Assembly (NCBI RefSeq): GCF_003258595.1
Contig: NZ_QHHQ01000016.1
Coordinates: 1-43,116 of the forward strand
Source: Acuticoccus sediminis
GTDB lineage: Bacteria > Pseudomonadota > Alphaproteobacteria > Rhizobiales > Amorphaceae
Length of the DNA: 43,116 nt
Direction of reading: 5' to 3'
A program made the translations under genes and the position numbers. Below, piece after piece: positions 8,425 through 17,434 of this stretch (the first letter of the stretch is position 1; every line of letters starts with the position of its first letter). The notes beneath the pieces were generated by a model. It saw only the letters and a list, made by a program, of their open reading frames with translations. It had not been told where the DNA came from and did not search any database.

Positions 8425-9632
8425 CGCAGCGGCCCGCAGCACGTCCCCGAAACGATCTGGCAATCGTGGCTGTGCTCGCGCTGGCGCCGGCCATCGGTCT
8501 CGGCATCGCTCGCTTCGCCTACGCGCTGATCCTGCCGGACATGCGCTCCGATCTCGGCTGGTCCTACGCGCAGGCCGGATGGATGAACACGTCCAACGCC
8601 GCCGGCTATCTCCTCGGTGCGTTGCTCGCCGCGCGGGCGATTTCGGCGATCGGCACTTTCCGTGTCCTGGCCGCCGGTGCGTAGGCGTGTATGCTGGCGC
8701 TCCTCGTGTATGCGCTGGTTCGCCATCCCGTACCACTCAACGCGGCGCGGCTGCTGGCTGGGATCGGTGCGGGCTTCACGTTCGTGTCGGGCGGTGTCCT
8801 CGCGAGCGGCCTCGCCCAGCGCAATCCGGCACGCGCCTCGCTGATGCTCGGGCTCTTCTATGCAGGTCCGGGCCTCGGCATCGTGCTGTCCGGCCTCACC
8901 GTCCCCTTCGTCCTTGCCTGGTCCGGGCCGGGTTCGTGGGCAAGGGCATGGGCGGCACTCACCATCTGCTCCTTTCCGTTGGCGATCGTGCTGCAAGTCG
9001 CGCGTGGCGAGGGCTCGGCCGACCTGCGTCCTCGTCGAAACATGCTGCGCCTTCGCAGCATCGGCTGGCTTCTCAGCGGCTATCTTCTCTTCGGCGCCGG
9101 CTACATCGCCTACATGACCTTCATGATCGCCTGGGTTCAAAACAGCGGCCGGGACGCGTCTTTTCAGGCCCTGTTCTGGGTCATGATCGGTGTCGCCGCG
9201 ATGACTTCGCCCTGGGTCTATGCCAAAGCACAGCGGCGGCTTTTTCATTGTCATGCTTTTGCGGTCCTGATGGGGATCACCGCACTGGGGGCCGCGCTCC
9301 CGCTCCTGTCGGACGCGACGCCCGTCCTGCTGGCCTCGGCCGCGTTGTTCGGCAGTGCGTTCTTCGCGGTGGTCGCGTCGACGACGGTCTTCGTGCGCCG
9401 CAACGTCTCGCCGGAGGGCTGGGCCGGCGCAATCGGCACGCTGACCGTCACCTTCGGTGCCGGCCAGATGCTCGGCCCGGTTGCGATCGGCTTCCTTAAC
9501 GACGCCTTGCAGAGCCTCTCCGGCGGCCTCTGGGTCTCGATGTTCCTGCTCGTCCCCGGCGCTCTTTCGGGCGCCATCCAGTCCGATATCGGGATTGAGG
9601 GATCCAGGTCGGGGCCTGTCCGCGGGAGATGA
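8421..9632 (+). pseudogene. YbfB/YjiJ-type MFS transporter interrupted by an amber codon
   Basis: One continuous frame of 404 codons encodes a complete major-facilitator transporter with about twelve hydrophobic helices, but codon 88 (8682-8684) is TAG. Before it: LALAPAIGLGIARFAYALIL and GWMNTSNAAGYLLGALLAAR, typical of the YbfB/YjiJ subgroup. After it the same frame continues ACMLALLVYALVRH, then GVLASGLA and FYAGPGLGIVLSG, up to GPVAIGFLNDALQ. No base is gained or lost, so a single substitution explains the break. Translation could restart at ATG 8691, but that would give a protein lacking the first helices. It overlaps the GNAT gene by 4 bases. Export function in this strain is probably lost unless the stop is suppressed or is a sequencing error. 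Confidence 0.88.
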
Positions 9633-9734
9633 CGAGGCCGCCCATCGGGCGGATCGTACCGTCGCACGTTTTCGATCGTCGATGCCGCGCCGGTGACGCC
9701 CTCCGCGACGCGTGAAGGATTGGGCGCGCCGGTC

Positions 9735-10106
9735 TCAGATGACGGCCGCCGTCCAGTCGCTCGTCGTCACGGTCAAGCGATCGCCGGTCGTGGTGGGGCT
9801 CGAGCAGAGGAGAAATCGCAGGTTCACCACATCCTCGTTGCGCACCCAGTGAGGCTGGCCCGCCGGCACATGGATGCCTTGCCCCGGCGCCACGCGGGAC
9901 ACCCCGTCGGGCGTTCGGACCGTCATCCGCCCCGCCAGGACATAGAAGAACTGATGCGCACGGCGGTGCATGTGCGGCTCTTCAGCCGTCCCGGGGGGCA
10001 TCGCCTCGTGCCGCACCTGCAGATGATCGAGCTCCAGCAGCCTCCAGCCGGTGCACGCCTCGCCCCATGAATAGACGTTCTGTTCGCCTCCCTCGACCGG
10101 CTTCAT
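9735..10106 (-). CDS. Single-domain cupin protein
   Basis: 123 residues forming one cupin barrel. Motif 1 is EEPHMHRRAHQFFYVLAGRM, with His residues and a Gln in place of the usual Glu. Motif 2 is APGQGIHVPAGQPHWVRN, with the second-motif His. Such small cupins bind a divalent metal and act as isomerases, dioxygenases or sensors; nothing here fixes which. It is the last gene of a three-gene minus-strand operon (LysE-type exporter, NTF2-like protein, cupin) in which each start overlaps the previous stop by 4 bases, so the three are translationally coupled. Confidence 0.85.
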   Translation of the reverse strand: MKPVEGGEQNVYSWGEACTGWRLLELDHLQVRHEAMPPGTAEEPHMHRRAHQFFYVLAGRMTVRTPDGVSRVAPGQGIHVPAGQPHWVRNEDVVNLRFLLCSSPTTTGDRLTVTTSDWTAAVI

Positions 10107-10495
10107 GCGTTCGCCTGATCGGCCGGCGCCTCATGGAACGCTTCTCCGTAGATCAGCCGTCCGCCGCGAAAGCGCATCAGCTCGGGGGAACGGACCGTGC
10201 GTCCGCCCGCGTGTGAGACGTAGTGAACGACGACGGTCTGGGCGGCAGGGTCGCAGACCGCCGATACGAGGTGGAACCGCAGGTGCGGCACTCGGGCAAG
10301 GGCGGTCGTCCAGTACGCCAGGAGCGCGGCGCGGCCTTCGACGGTGGCGCTGCCGGTGAGGGTCGCGGCCAGCGGGCTGACGAATGTCGCGTCGTCGCTG
10401 AATGGCGCGATCACCGCTCCGACGTCATGGCGATTCCAGGCGTAGATCCACGCCGCGGCGTGGTCTTCGAGGTGTTTTCGCGACAGGTGCGTCAT
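10103..10495 (-). CDS. NTF2/SnoaL-like protein
   Basis: 130 residues with the NTF2-like cone fold pattern: HLEDHAAAWIYAWNRHDVGA, FSDDATFVSPLA, GRAALLAYWTTALAR and a C-terminal beta stretch with VVHYVSHAGG and SPELMRFRGGRLIYGEAF. SnoaL-like proteins bind small hydrophobic ligands and act as isomerases, dehydratases or accessory proteins in metabolic operons. ATG 10495 overlaps the stop of the LysE-type gene, and its own stop overlaps the start of the cupin gene. This places it as the middle gene of a coupled operon. No active-site residues specific enough to name a reaction are seen. Confidence 0.82.
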   Translation of the reverse strand: MTHLSRKHLEDHAAAWIYAWNRHDVGAVIAPFSDDATFVSPLAATLTGSATVEGRAALLAYWTTALARVPHLRFHLVSAVCDPAAQTVVVHYVSHAGGRTVRSPELMRFRGGRLIYGEAFHEAPADQANA

Positions 10496-11085
10496 ATCCA
10501 GAAGAGTCCTGCTGTCAGGGCCGCGAGAGCGGCCATCGCCCGGTTGAGGAAACGAAGTTTCTCCGGATCGCGAAGCATCTTGCGAAGGCCCGCGCCGAAG
10601 GCGGCCCAGACGGCCATGCACGGCAGGCCGACGACCGTGAACACCGCGCAGACGAGCGCGAGGCGGACCGTGTAGCCCTCTCCCGGAGCGAGGAAGGACG
10701 CGACGACGGTGACGGCGATCAGCCAGGCCTTGGGATTGACGAACTGAAACACCGCCGCTTCCCCGAAGCCGATCGGGCGCGCGAGCGGGGCATCCCGGAG
10801 CTCCGCCGCGCGCCACAATTTCCCCGCGAGCCACAGGAGATAGAGCGTGCCGACCAGCTTGAGGCCGAGCTGGATCCGGGGCTCGAACGCGAAAACGGCG
10901 CCGAGACCCGTTCCGACCGTCACGAGTTGGACGGTGACGCCGAAGGGAATCCCGAGGAGGTGGGGCCACGTGCGCCGCATTCCGAAGGCGAGGCCGGACG
11001 TCGTGAGCATCACGTTGTTCGGGCCGGGCGTGATCGACATCACCACGGTGTAGAGCGCGAGCGCGGCCAGCGATCCGAGATCCAT
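10492..11085 (-). CDS. LysE/RhtB-family amino-acid exporter
   Basis: 197 residues, about six transmembrane helices. The first helix carries the family hallmark YTVVMSITPGPNNVMLTTSG, followed by FGMRRTWPHLLGIPFG. FQFVNPKAWLIAVTVVASF in the second half is the other conserved block. LysE/RhtB proteins export amino acids such as lysine, homoserine or threonine by proton antiport across the inner membrane. ATG 11085 is chosen from the position of the first helix, with a GAGGG upstream; starts further upstream add a tail unlike the family. It heads the operon with the NTF2-like and cupin genes. The exported compound is unknown. Confidence 0.9.
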   Translation of the reverse strand: MDLGSLAALALYTVVMSITPGPNNVMLTTSGLAFGMRRTWPHLLGIPFGVTVQLVTVGTGLGAVFAFEPRIQLGLKLVGTLYLLWLAGKLWRAAELRDAPLARPIGFGEAAVFQFVNPKAWLIAVTVVASFLAPGEGYTVRLALVCAVFTVVGLPCMAVWAAFGAGLRKMLRDPEKLRFLNRAMAALAALTAGLFWI

Positions 11086-11381
11086 CCCACAGGCCCTCTT
11101 CGGCCCCCGCCCGAGCACGATGGGGCCGCTCCATAATGGGCATGGGCGGGACGCGATTGCGCTTGAGAATTCGTCAGCCAGACCTGAGATGGTCTGCACG
11201 ATGCGGCCGGGTCTCCGCCTCGCGCCGGCACCGATCAGGGCCGGCGGCTACCTCGGCGCGGGCGTGGATGCGGCGAAGGCGTGGGCGAGATTTCCTCAGT
11301 TCGGCGCAAAGGTTTCTCACTCCTTGTGCGGGATCGAGCGACTTAGTCTTCGCGGCAGAGAACACGCCCCGGGAGGGGATC

Positions 11382-11852
11382 ATGAAGGCTGAGATCGGCG
11401 GTCCGATCGACGGTGAGACCGAGCGGCGCATTCGCGATAGCTTCGGGCGACAGGGGCTCATGGCTCATCTCGGCGCGACGTTGCACGAAGTCCGGCACGG
11501 TCTCGTTTCCATCCGGATGCCGTTCCGGGCGGAGCTGTCGCAGCAGCATGGATACTTCCATGCCGGCGGCACGTCGGCGATCGCGGATTCGGCGGGCGGA
11601 TACGCGGCATATACGACCTTTCCGGCGGCAAGCTCCGTTCTGACCGTGGAGTTGAAGATTAACCTCCTCAATCCGGCATATGGGGAAGCCCTCGAGGCGC
11701 GCGGAACCGTGATCAAGGCCGGTCGAACACTCACCGTCTGCCAGATCGAGGTGTTCGCGGAGCGGGACGACGAGAGGGTCCTCGTCGCCCTCGCGCAGCA
11801 GACGCTGATCTGCCTGGAAGGACGGCGGGATACGCCGGCCGGCCCGCGTTGA
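11382..11852 (+). CDS. PaaI-family hotdog thioesterase
   Basis: 156 residues, single hotdog domain. The core is FRAELSQQHGYFHAGGTSAIADSAGGYAA, in which the HG-x-x-HAG turn and the Asp of IADSAG match the PaaI active site. It is followed by VLTVELKINLLNPA and ARGTVIKAGRTLTVCQIEV. Members hydrolyse acyl- or phenylacetyl-type CoA thioesters in the cytoplasm. The ATG at 11382 has an excellent ribosome site (GGGAGGGG). It is divergent from the LysE operon across 296 bases that hold no recognisable gene. An aromatic-CoA role would fit the oxidoreductase island downstream, but the sequence does not prove it. Confidence 0.88.
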   Translation: MKAEIGGPIDGETERRIRDSFGRQGLMAHLGATLHEVRHGLVSIRMPFRAELSQQHGYFHAGGTSAIADSAGGYAAYTTFPAASSVLTVELKINLLNPAYGEALEARGTVIKAGRTLTVCQIEVFAERDDERVLVALAQQTLICLEGRRDTPAGPR

Positions 11853-11952
11853 TCGCCATCACCTGCGGAGAGGCACGCCGTTCATCCCGGAACATTCCGT
11901 CTGGCAGATCTCACCGACACCAAGGAACGGTGGGATCTGACGATAGGGGAGC

Positions 11953-12762
11953 ATGTTGGACTCGGCCCAAGCAATCGACACCATTGCCGCTGCGTTGCGC
12001 GAGGAGGACGCCGTCGCCGCCCTCTTCTTGAGCGGTAGCTACGCCACGGGGACGCAGGACGATTACAGCGACTTGGATTTCGTGGTGGTGTCACCAGGCG
12101 GTCCCTCGGATCATGTCGTCGAGACATGGCGCGGCGCGGTGGTGCGCACGGGCGAAATCGTCTTCTGGCGGGATCGTCGTCCCCAGGCCGCTCTGATTAA
12201 TGCGATTACGGATGATTGGCTGCGGATCGACGTCACGATCGTTACGCCCGAGCAGATAAGCTCGCAGCCGAGGAGCCCGCTTCAGCCCTTAATCGATCGT
12301 GACGAGATCTCCGACAAAGTGGTGACGCCCGCAGGGCGAACGGGTGCGGATCCTCGCCTTGCGAGATATCAGTTCGAAGAGTTCATCCGGGTTCTGGGAC
12401 TTGTTTCGGTGGCAGCGGGCCGAGAAGAGTACATCAACGGGGTCACCGGGATCTTCCATCTGCGCAATCTCCTCATCGAGCTTCTGGTGGAGGAGACGGG
12501 CGCGCCAGAGAGGGGTGGTGCGTTGCACCTAAACAGGTTGATATCCGACGAGCAAAAGGCCCTGCTGCAGGCATTGCCGCTCCCGGTCGCAACGCGCGAG
12601 GGAATGATTACCGCGCACCTCGCCTATGCCGCAGCCTACCTCCCCCGCGCCCGCCGGCTCGCCCGTATATGGGGTGTCGACTGGCCGGAGCGCTTCGAAA
12701 CGGCCACCTGGAAGCGGCTCCACGACACGCTTTCGATAGAGCCGCCCTATGCACGCGCCTGA
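11953..12762 (+). CDS. Nucleotidyltransferase-domain protein (aminoglycoside NTase-like)
   Basis: 269 residues. The N-terminus has the polymerase-beta nucleotidyltransferase signature: LFLSGSYATGTQDDYSDLDFVVV, with GS at 28-29 and metal-binding Asp40 and Asp42. The helical remainder (HLRNLLIELLVEETGAPERG) resembles the substrate-binding half of stand-alone nucleotidyltransferases related to ANT resistance enzymes. It probably transfers a nucleotide to a small molecule or protein; the substrate is unknown and resistance should not be assumed. AGGGGAGC lies just before the ATG. It has no obvious operon partner, and the DNA that follows contains decayed genes. Confidence 0.75.
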   Translation: MLDSAQAIDTIAAALREEDAVAALFLSGSYATGTQDDYSDLDFVVVSPGGPSDHVVETWRGAVVRTGEIVFWRDRRPQAALINAITDDWLRIDVTIVTPEQISSQPRSPLQPLIDRDEISDKVVTPAGRTGADPRLARYQFEEFIRVLGLVSVAAGREEYINGVTGIFHLRNLLIELLVEETGAPERGGALHLNRLISDEQKALLQALPLPVATREGMITAHLAYAAAYLPRARRLARIWGVDWPERFETATWKRLHDTLSIEPPYARA

Positions 12763-12968
12763 CGCGGGATGCCGTCAAATGCGCGCCCGCGCCGGTTTCG
12801 AGCGCCACCCGGCTTTCCCGAGGCGACCCGCGCCTCCGCGGCTGCGCTGGCTGGCGAGAGGGGGCGGACAGATCGAGGGACGTCGTGGCAAGGCGGTGTT
12901 CGCTGGCTGGGCGCCGATCGACGCGTTCGGCGTACGCTGGGCTACGGTTTGCGGACGCCGATCCCTCC

Positions 12969-13004
12969 AACAGATTGCTGTTCACACCGGAAAACTGCGC
13001 AGTA
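12969..13004 (+). other. Possible isochorismatase-type N-terminal remnant
   Basis: This short stretch encodes NRLLFTPENCAV, which closely resembles the start of YcaC-like isochorismatase-family hydrolases (LLTPENCAVILIDYQ). The homology stops immediately afterwards: neither the catalytic DxQ block nor anything else of the domain follows. It sits in the 320-base stretch between the nucleotidyltransferase gene and the LysR remnant, which holds no intact gene. It is best seen as a gene fossil, if real. Confidence 0.35.
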
Positions 13005-13083
13005 AGGCCCACCGCATCCTCGTCGACGACACCGGCCGACTGCGATCCCTCTGCCTTCAACCATGGATCGAACGGGTCATGAA

Positions 13084-13327
13084 TTAGGCGCGCCGGTATA
13101 ACAGCACGGTCTCCAGCGGTTCGCGCAGCTCCAGTGCGCGAGGAGTTGGCTTCATTTTCGAGCTGCTCGTCACGAAGAAGCGATCGTCGAAGAGTTCGCG
13201 CGGGGAGGCGAGCGCGCGAAACGTCGCCACCTGGCTCATGCCGAGCAGCCTCGCCGTCTGACCAACGTTCGAGGTGACGAGAAAACGGCAGGACCTCCAG
13301 AAGGTTGAAGCCGATCGTCCGGAAATT
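13084..13327 (-). pseudogene. LysR-family regulator, N-terminal remnant with frameshift
   Basis: On the minus strand NFRTIGFNLLEVL (13327-13289) is the start of a LysR protein. The next block, VTSNVGQTARLLGMSQ, continues from 13284 in a different frame, followed by ALASPRELFDDRFFVTSS and PTPRALELREP, all parts of the NodD-like LysR winged helix. The reading ends at TAG/TGA near 13084 without any effector domain. So only about 80 residues of helix-turn-helix survive, with one frameshift. It lies about 180 bases upstream of, and divergent from, paoA copy 1; the intact gene may once have regulated that operon. Confidence 0.72.
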
Positions 13328-13504
13328 CTGCTCGAGCGTCCTCGCGGCCTCCCCATCCGACGTTATCCATGATGTGGATGATGAGTTTCCGCAAATCGGC
13401 ATGGCGGAATAACGGAGGCGACCTCACTCTTGGACATGTCAGCGGACGGTGCCTTTCTCGAACACGTCGGAGGGCGCGCTCGCTTGAACTGTAGCGAGGT
13501 CTTC

Positions 13505-14131
13505 ATGCACGACGACGACCGCAAGGCGGTGTTCTCCATGACGCGGCGCGAGACCTTGCGCGCCGGAACGGCCACGGCCGCCGCGGCGGTTCTCGCACCC
13601 GCTGCGTCCGCCCAGACGGACACCGCCCTCGTGCCCGGCGTCTCTCCCGAGCCCGGAGAGACGACAACAATCAACGTCGTGATCAACGGCGAGCCCAAGA
13701 GCATCGCCGTGGATACGCGCGCCTCGCTCCTCGACCTCCTACGCGAGCGACTCGCCCTGACCGGCGCCAAAAAGGGCTGCGATCACGGCCAGTGCGGCGC
13801 GTGCACCGTGCATGTCGACGGCCGGCGCGTCGCCTCATGTCTGACGCTGGCCGCCAAGGTGGACGGGCGCGAGGTGACCACCATCGAGGGCCTGTCCGAC
13901 GGCGAGACACTGCACCCGATGCAGCAGGCGTTCATCGACCACGACGCGCTCCAGTGCGGCTACTGCACTCCGGGCCAGATCATGGCCGCGGTCGCCTGCG
14001 TCGCCGAGGGCAACGCCACCTCGCCGGAGCGCATCCGCGAATATATGAGCGGCAACATCTGCCGCTGTGGCGCCTACGTCGGCATCGTCGCCGCGATTCA
14101 GGACGCCGCCGCCGAGATGGAGCGCGGCTGA
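13505..14131 (+). CDS. paoA: Aldehyde oxidoreductase, [2Fe-2S] subunit (PaoA), copy 1
   Basis: 208 residues. A twin-arginine signal (TRRETL, Arg14-Arg15, then an Ala-rich core ending APAASAQ) is followed by two iron-sulfur domains: a plant-ferredoxin type with Cys92, 97, 100 and 112 (CDHGQCGAC...C), and the helical domain with Cys151, 154, 186 and 188 (CGYC...CRC). PaoA passes electrons from the molybdenum subunit towards the FAD subunit. In Escherichia coli the PaoABC heterotrimer is periplasmic and oxidises aromatic aldehydes to acids. ATG 13505, with CGAGGT upstream, puts the Tat motif near the N-terminus; an upstream in-frame ATG (13430) would bury it. The stop overlaps the start of paoB (TGATG). 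Confidence 0.92.
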   Translation: MHDDDRKAVFSMTRRETLRAGTATAAAAVLAPAASAQTDTALVPGVSPEPGETTTINVVINGEPKSIAVDTRASLLDLLRERLALTGAKKGCDHGQCGACTVHVDGRRVASCLTLAAKVDGREVTTIEGLSDGETLHPMQQAFIDHDALQCGYCTPGQIMAAVACVAEGNATSPERIREYMSGNICRCGAYVGIVAAIQDAAAEMERG

Positions 14132-15132
14132 TGGAGCCCTTCACCTACACCCGCCCCACGAGCGTCCCCGCGGCCATCGCCGCCTTCGCCGAGGCCGGAG
14201 AGCGCGCCCGCTATATCGCCGGCGGCACGACGCTCTACGACCTCATGAAGCTCGGCGTCGACACCCCGGCGCACCTCGTCGACGTCGGCGCCATCGCCGG
14301 GCTCGACCGGATCGACACCGCCGGCGATACGCTGCGCTTCGGCGGCGGAGCGCCGATGGCGGACGTCGCGGCCGATCCGGTCGTCGCGGGCGAGTATCCG
14401 GTGCTCGCCGAGGCACTTTGGAAGGCCGCCTCGCAGCAGCTGCGCAACATGGCGACCGTCGGCGGCAACCTGCTGCAGCGCACCCGGTGCCTGTACTTCC
14501 GCCACGGCGCGGGCGGGCTCTACCCGTGCAACAAGCGCGAGCCCGGCTCGGGCTGCGCCGCGATCGGCGGGCTCGACCGGGGACAGGCGGTGCTCGGCCA
14601 GTCGGACGCCTGCACCGCCGTCTCGCCGGGCGATTGGCCGGTCGCCCTCGTCGCGCTGGATGCATCGGTGGAGGTCGAGGGGCCGGAGGGGGCGCGAACG
14701 TTCCCCGTCGCCGACCTCTACCGCCTCCCCGGCGAGACGCCGCATCTGGAATTCACGCTGCGGCCGGGGGAGATCGTCACCGCGATCACCGTGCCCGCGA
14801 CGGCGGCCGGGCGCCGCTCGACCTACCACAAGGTGCGCGAGCGCGAGAGCTACGCCTTCGCGCTGGCCTCCGCCGCGGTGGCGCTGGAGATGGACGGCAA
14901 CACGGTCGCCGAGGCCCGCATCGCGCTCGGCGGCGTCGCGACGGTTCCCTGGCGCGCCCGTGCGGCCGAGGCCGTGCTCGCCGGAGCCACGCTGACGCGC
15001 GATCGCGCGCTGGAGGCCGGCCGCGCCGCGTTCGCGGATGCCCGGTCGGGCCGCCACAACGCCTTCAAGATCCCCCTCGGCGCCGAAACCGTCGCCGATG
15101 CCGTCATGATCGCCGCCGGGAGGACCCTGTGA
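14131..15132 (+). CDS. paoB: Aldehyde oxidoreductase, FAD and [4Fe-4S] subunit (PaoB), copy 1
   Basis: 333 residues. FAD-binding blocks are RYIAGGTTLYDLMKL (28-41) and RNMATVGGNLLQRTRC (105-120). The PaoB-specific insertion that holds an extra [4Fe-4S] cluster is present, with Cys120, 133, 142 and 161 (C..YPCNKREPGSGC...DAC). The C-terminal domain reads RRSTYHKVRERESYAFALAS and ends with HNAFKI, as in xanthine dehydrogenase medium subunits. It accepts electrons from PaoA and passes them to an external acceptor. It has no signal peptide of its own, so export would depend on hitchhiking with PaoA. Start and stop overlap both neighbours by single bases (TGATG), so the three subunits are translationally coupled. 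Confidence 0.93.
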   Translation: MEPFTYTRPTSVPAAIAAFAEAGERARYIAGGTTLYDLMKLGVDTPAHLVDVGAIAGLDRIDTAGDTLRFGGGAPMADVAADPVVAGEYPVLAEALWKAASQQLRNMATVGGNLLQRTRCLYFRHGAGGLYPCNKREPGSGCAAIGGLDRGQAVLGQSDACTAVSPGDWPVALVALDASVEVEGPEGARTFPVADLYRLPGETPHLEFTLRPGEIVTAITVPATAAGRRSTYHKVRERESYAFALASAAVALEMDGNTVAEARIALGGVATVPWRARAAEAVLAGATLTRDRALEAGRAAFADARSGRHNAFKIPLGAETVADAVMIAAGRTL

Positions 15133-17300
15133 TGCTGACCCCCACGAAGGACCGCCTGCGCATCGACGCGCGCGAAAAAGTTCTCGGCCGTCCCATCTTC
15201 GCGGCCGACGTCCCACTACCCGGCCTCCTCCACGCGATGACGACCCCCGCGCGGATCGCCAGGGGCCGCATCACGGCGATCGACACCGCGGCCGCCGTGG
15301 CGGTGCCGGGCGTGGTTCGCGTCTTCACGCACGAAGATTTCTCCGGCATCCGCGTGACACCGGCGACACTCGGCGGCAACCAGCCCGGCTTCCAGCCGAT
15401 GACGGGGCCCGACGTCGTCTTCCGCGGCCAGCCGGTCGCGCTCGTCGTCGCCGAGACGCTGGAGGCGGCGAGCGAGGCCGCCCGCCTCGTCGACGTCACC
15501 TATGACGCGGCGTCCTTCACCGCGACGATGGACGACCCGGGCGCCGAGCCTCAGCCGTTCGAGACGACCATCGAGGCGGGCGACGCCGCCGCAGCCTTCG
15601 CCACCTCGGAGATGACGGTGGAGGCCGAGTACCGCCTCGCGCAGAACCACCACAACCCGATCGAGATGATCTCGACCACGGCGCACTTCGAGGACGGCCG
15701 CCTCGTCGTGCGGGAGGGGACGCAGAACTCCAACTCGATGCGGGCTGCCACCGCCGGGGCGCTCGGCCTCGACCCCGGCGCGGTCGATGTCTTGAGCCCC
15801 TACTGCGGCGGCGGGTTCGGGCAGAAGAACGTCCTTCAGCTCCAGTCTGTGCTGGTCTCGCGCGCGGCCATGATGCTGGGCCGGCCGGTCAAGCTGGTGA
15901 TGCCGCGTGCACAACTCTTCCACACCGCCTCGCACCGCCCGGCGAGCCGCCACCATATCCGTCTCGGTGCCTCGCGGGACGGGCGCATCGCAGCGGTGCT
16001 CTACGATACCGAGCAGGAGAACGCGCGCTACGACCACTTCTTCCGCACCGGCTACCACGAGGCGACGAGCCGGCATTACGGCATCCCCGCCTACCGCGGG
16101 CGCGAGCGGCTGGTGCGGATCGACACCAGTCCGCCCGGTCACATGCGCGCCCCGCACGAGCACCCCGGCAGCTTCGCGCTCGAATGCGCCGTCGACGAGC
16201 TGGCGGGCGGCCTCGGCATGGACCCGGTCGCGCTGCGCCTCGCCAACGACGCCGCGCGCGATCCCGTCACCGGAAAACCCTTCTCGAGCCGCACCCTTGG
16301 CCAGTGTCTCTCGCGCGGCGCCAAGCTGTTCGGCTGGGACGACCGAAGCGCCGAGCCGGGCTCGATGGTGGCGGGCGACGGCTCGCTGATCGGCTGGGGC
16401 GTCGCCGCCGGCATCTACAAGGGGTCGATGTTCCCCTGCGTTGCGCGGCTGCGCGTGCAGGCGAACGGGGTCACGCGGCTGTCGCTGTCGGGCCACGAGA
16501 TGGGCCAGGGCTTCCGCAGCGTCGCGGGCGCGGAGCTGATGGAGCTTTTGTCGATCGACGCCGACCGGCTCGAGATCCGCTGCGGCGACACCTCCGCGGT
16601 CCAGCAGCACCACACCGCGGGCTCGTGGGGCGCCGCCGGCGCGGCGTCTGCGATACGCGCGGTCGCCGAGAAGTTCATCGCGGCGCTGACCGATCTCGGC
16701 GGCGCGCTCAGCCCCGGGGAGAGCGTCCACCAGCGGCTGATGGCGCTCAAGCGGCCGGTGCTGGAGGTGGAGGTCGAGCATCTGGGGACCAGCCAGGGGC
16801 CCGAGGCGCTCGAAACGCTGCGCCGGGGCGGTGTGGCGGTCGTCGGACCGGAATACCCGGACTTCGTGTCGTTCTCGTGGATCGCGCACTTCGTCGAGGT
16901 CCGCGTCGAACCGTCGACCCGGCGGATCCGCGTGCCGCGCGTCGTCTCGGTGGCGGACTGCGGGCGGGTGATGAACCGCCGCACCGCGACGAGCCAGGTC
17001 CAAGGCGGCGTCGTCTGGGGCATCGGCGCGGCGCTCCGGGAGGCGGCCGAGATCGACCCCGCCACCGGCTTCGTCCTCAATGCCGACCTCGCCGACTACG
17101 TGGTGCCGGTGAACGCCGACATCGGCGACATCACCGTTGAGCTCCTCGACGTCCCCGACCCTATGCTCAACGCCTCTGGCGTGCGCGGCGTCGGCGAGGT
17201 CGCGATGGTCGGCGCCGCGGCGGCGGTCGCCAACGCCGTCCACCACGCGACCGGGCGGCGCGTACGGCATCTGCCGATCCGCATCGAGGATCTTCTCTGA
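15132..17300 (+). CDS. paoC: Aldehyde oxidoreductase, molybdenum subunit (PaoC), copy 1
   Basis: 722 residues, the catalytic subunit of the xanthine oxidase family. The N-terminal domain (REKVLGRPIFAADVPLPGLL) is followed by the molybdopterin-binding regions, with GGGFGQKN, RIDTSPPGHMRAPHEHPG, SLSGHEMGQG and QHHTAGSWGAAGA. The catalytic Glu is Glu689 in RGVGEVAM. PaoC-type enzymes carry molybdopterin cytosine dinucleotide and hydroxylate aldehydes using water. PaoD/XdhC-type insertion chaperones and cofactor genes are absent from the window, so maturation must rely on genes elsewhere. The next gene, a Tat-type intradiol dioxygenase, starts 134 bases downstream on the same strand. Confidence 0.93.
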   Translation: MLTPTKDRLRIDAREKVLGRPIFAADVPLPGLLHAMTTPARIARGRITAIDTAAAVAVPGVVRVFTHEDFSGIRVTPATLGGNQPGFQPMTGPDVVFRGQPVALVVAETLEAASEAARLVDVTYDAASFTATMDDPGAEPQPFETTIEAGDAAAAFATSEMTVEAEYRLAQNHHNPIEMISTTAHFEDGRLVVREGTQNSNSMRAATAGALGLDPGAVDVLSPYCGGGFGQKNVLQLQSVLVSRAAMMLGRPVKLVMPRAQLFHTASHRPASRHHIRLGASRDGRIAAVLYDTEQENARYDHFFRTGYHEATSRHYGIPAYRGRERLVRIDTSPPGHMRAPHEHPGSFALECAVDELAGGLGMDPVALRLANDAARDPVTGKPFSSRTLGQCLSRGAKLFGWDDRSAEPGSMVAGDGSLIGWGVAAGIYKGSMFPCVARLRVQANGVTRLSLSGHEMGQGFRSVAGAELMELLSIDADRLEIRCGDTSAVQQHHTAGSWGAAGAASAIRAVAEKFIAALTDLGGALSPGESVHQRLMALKRPVLEVEVEHLGTSQGPEALETLRRGGVAVVGPEYPDFVSFSWIAHFVEVRVEPSTRRIRVPRVVSVADCGRVMNRRTATSQVQGGVVWGIGAALREAAEIDPATGFVLNADLADYVVPVNADIGDITVELLDVPDPMLNASGVRGVGEVAMVGAAAAVANAVHHATGRRVRHLPIRIEDLL

Positions 17301-17434
17301 CGGTCCGGGCGGCCCGACCACCCCGACCGGCGCCCCGCCCAGCCTCACCTTCGGGGCCACGCGCGGCCGGATCCACCGGCGGTGGCACCCGTCCATCGTG
17401 AGAGGCCCCGCCCATTGTGAAAGGAGCGCGTTCC

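Noticed and set aside
8682-8684. TAG as a recoded codon (pyrrolysine or similar)
   Set aside because: The family has no conserved special residue here, no recoding element is visible, and a second unrelated gene in the window has TAA. Point mutation or sequencing error is simpler.
9638-9652. Hairpin CCGCCC-ATC-GGGCGG after the MFS gene as terminator
   Set aside because: It is only six base pairs, and the nearest T run is more than ten bases away. In DNA this GC-rich such hairpins are frequent.
11953-12762. Calling the nucleotidyltransferase an aminoglycoside-resistance gene
   Set aside because: Only the general GS-x-DxD fold signature is present. No subgroup-specific residues support a resistance substrate.
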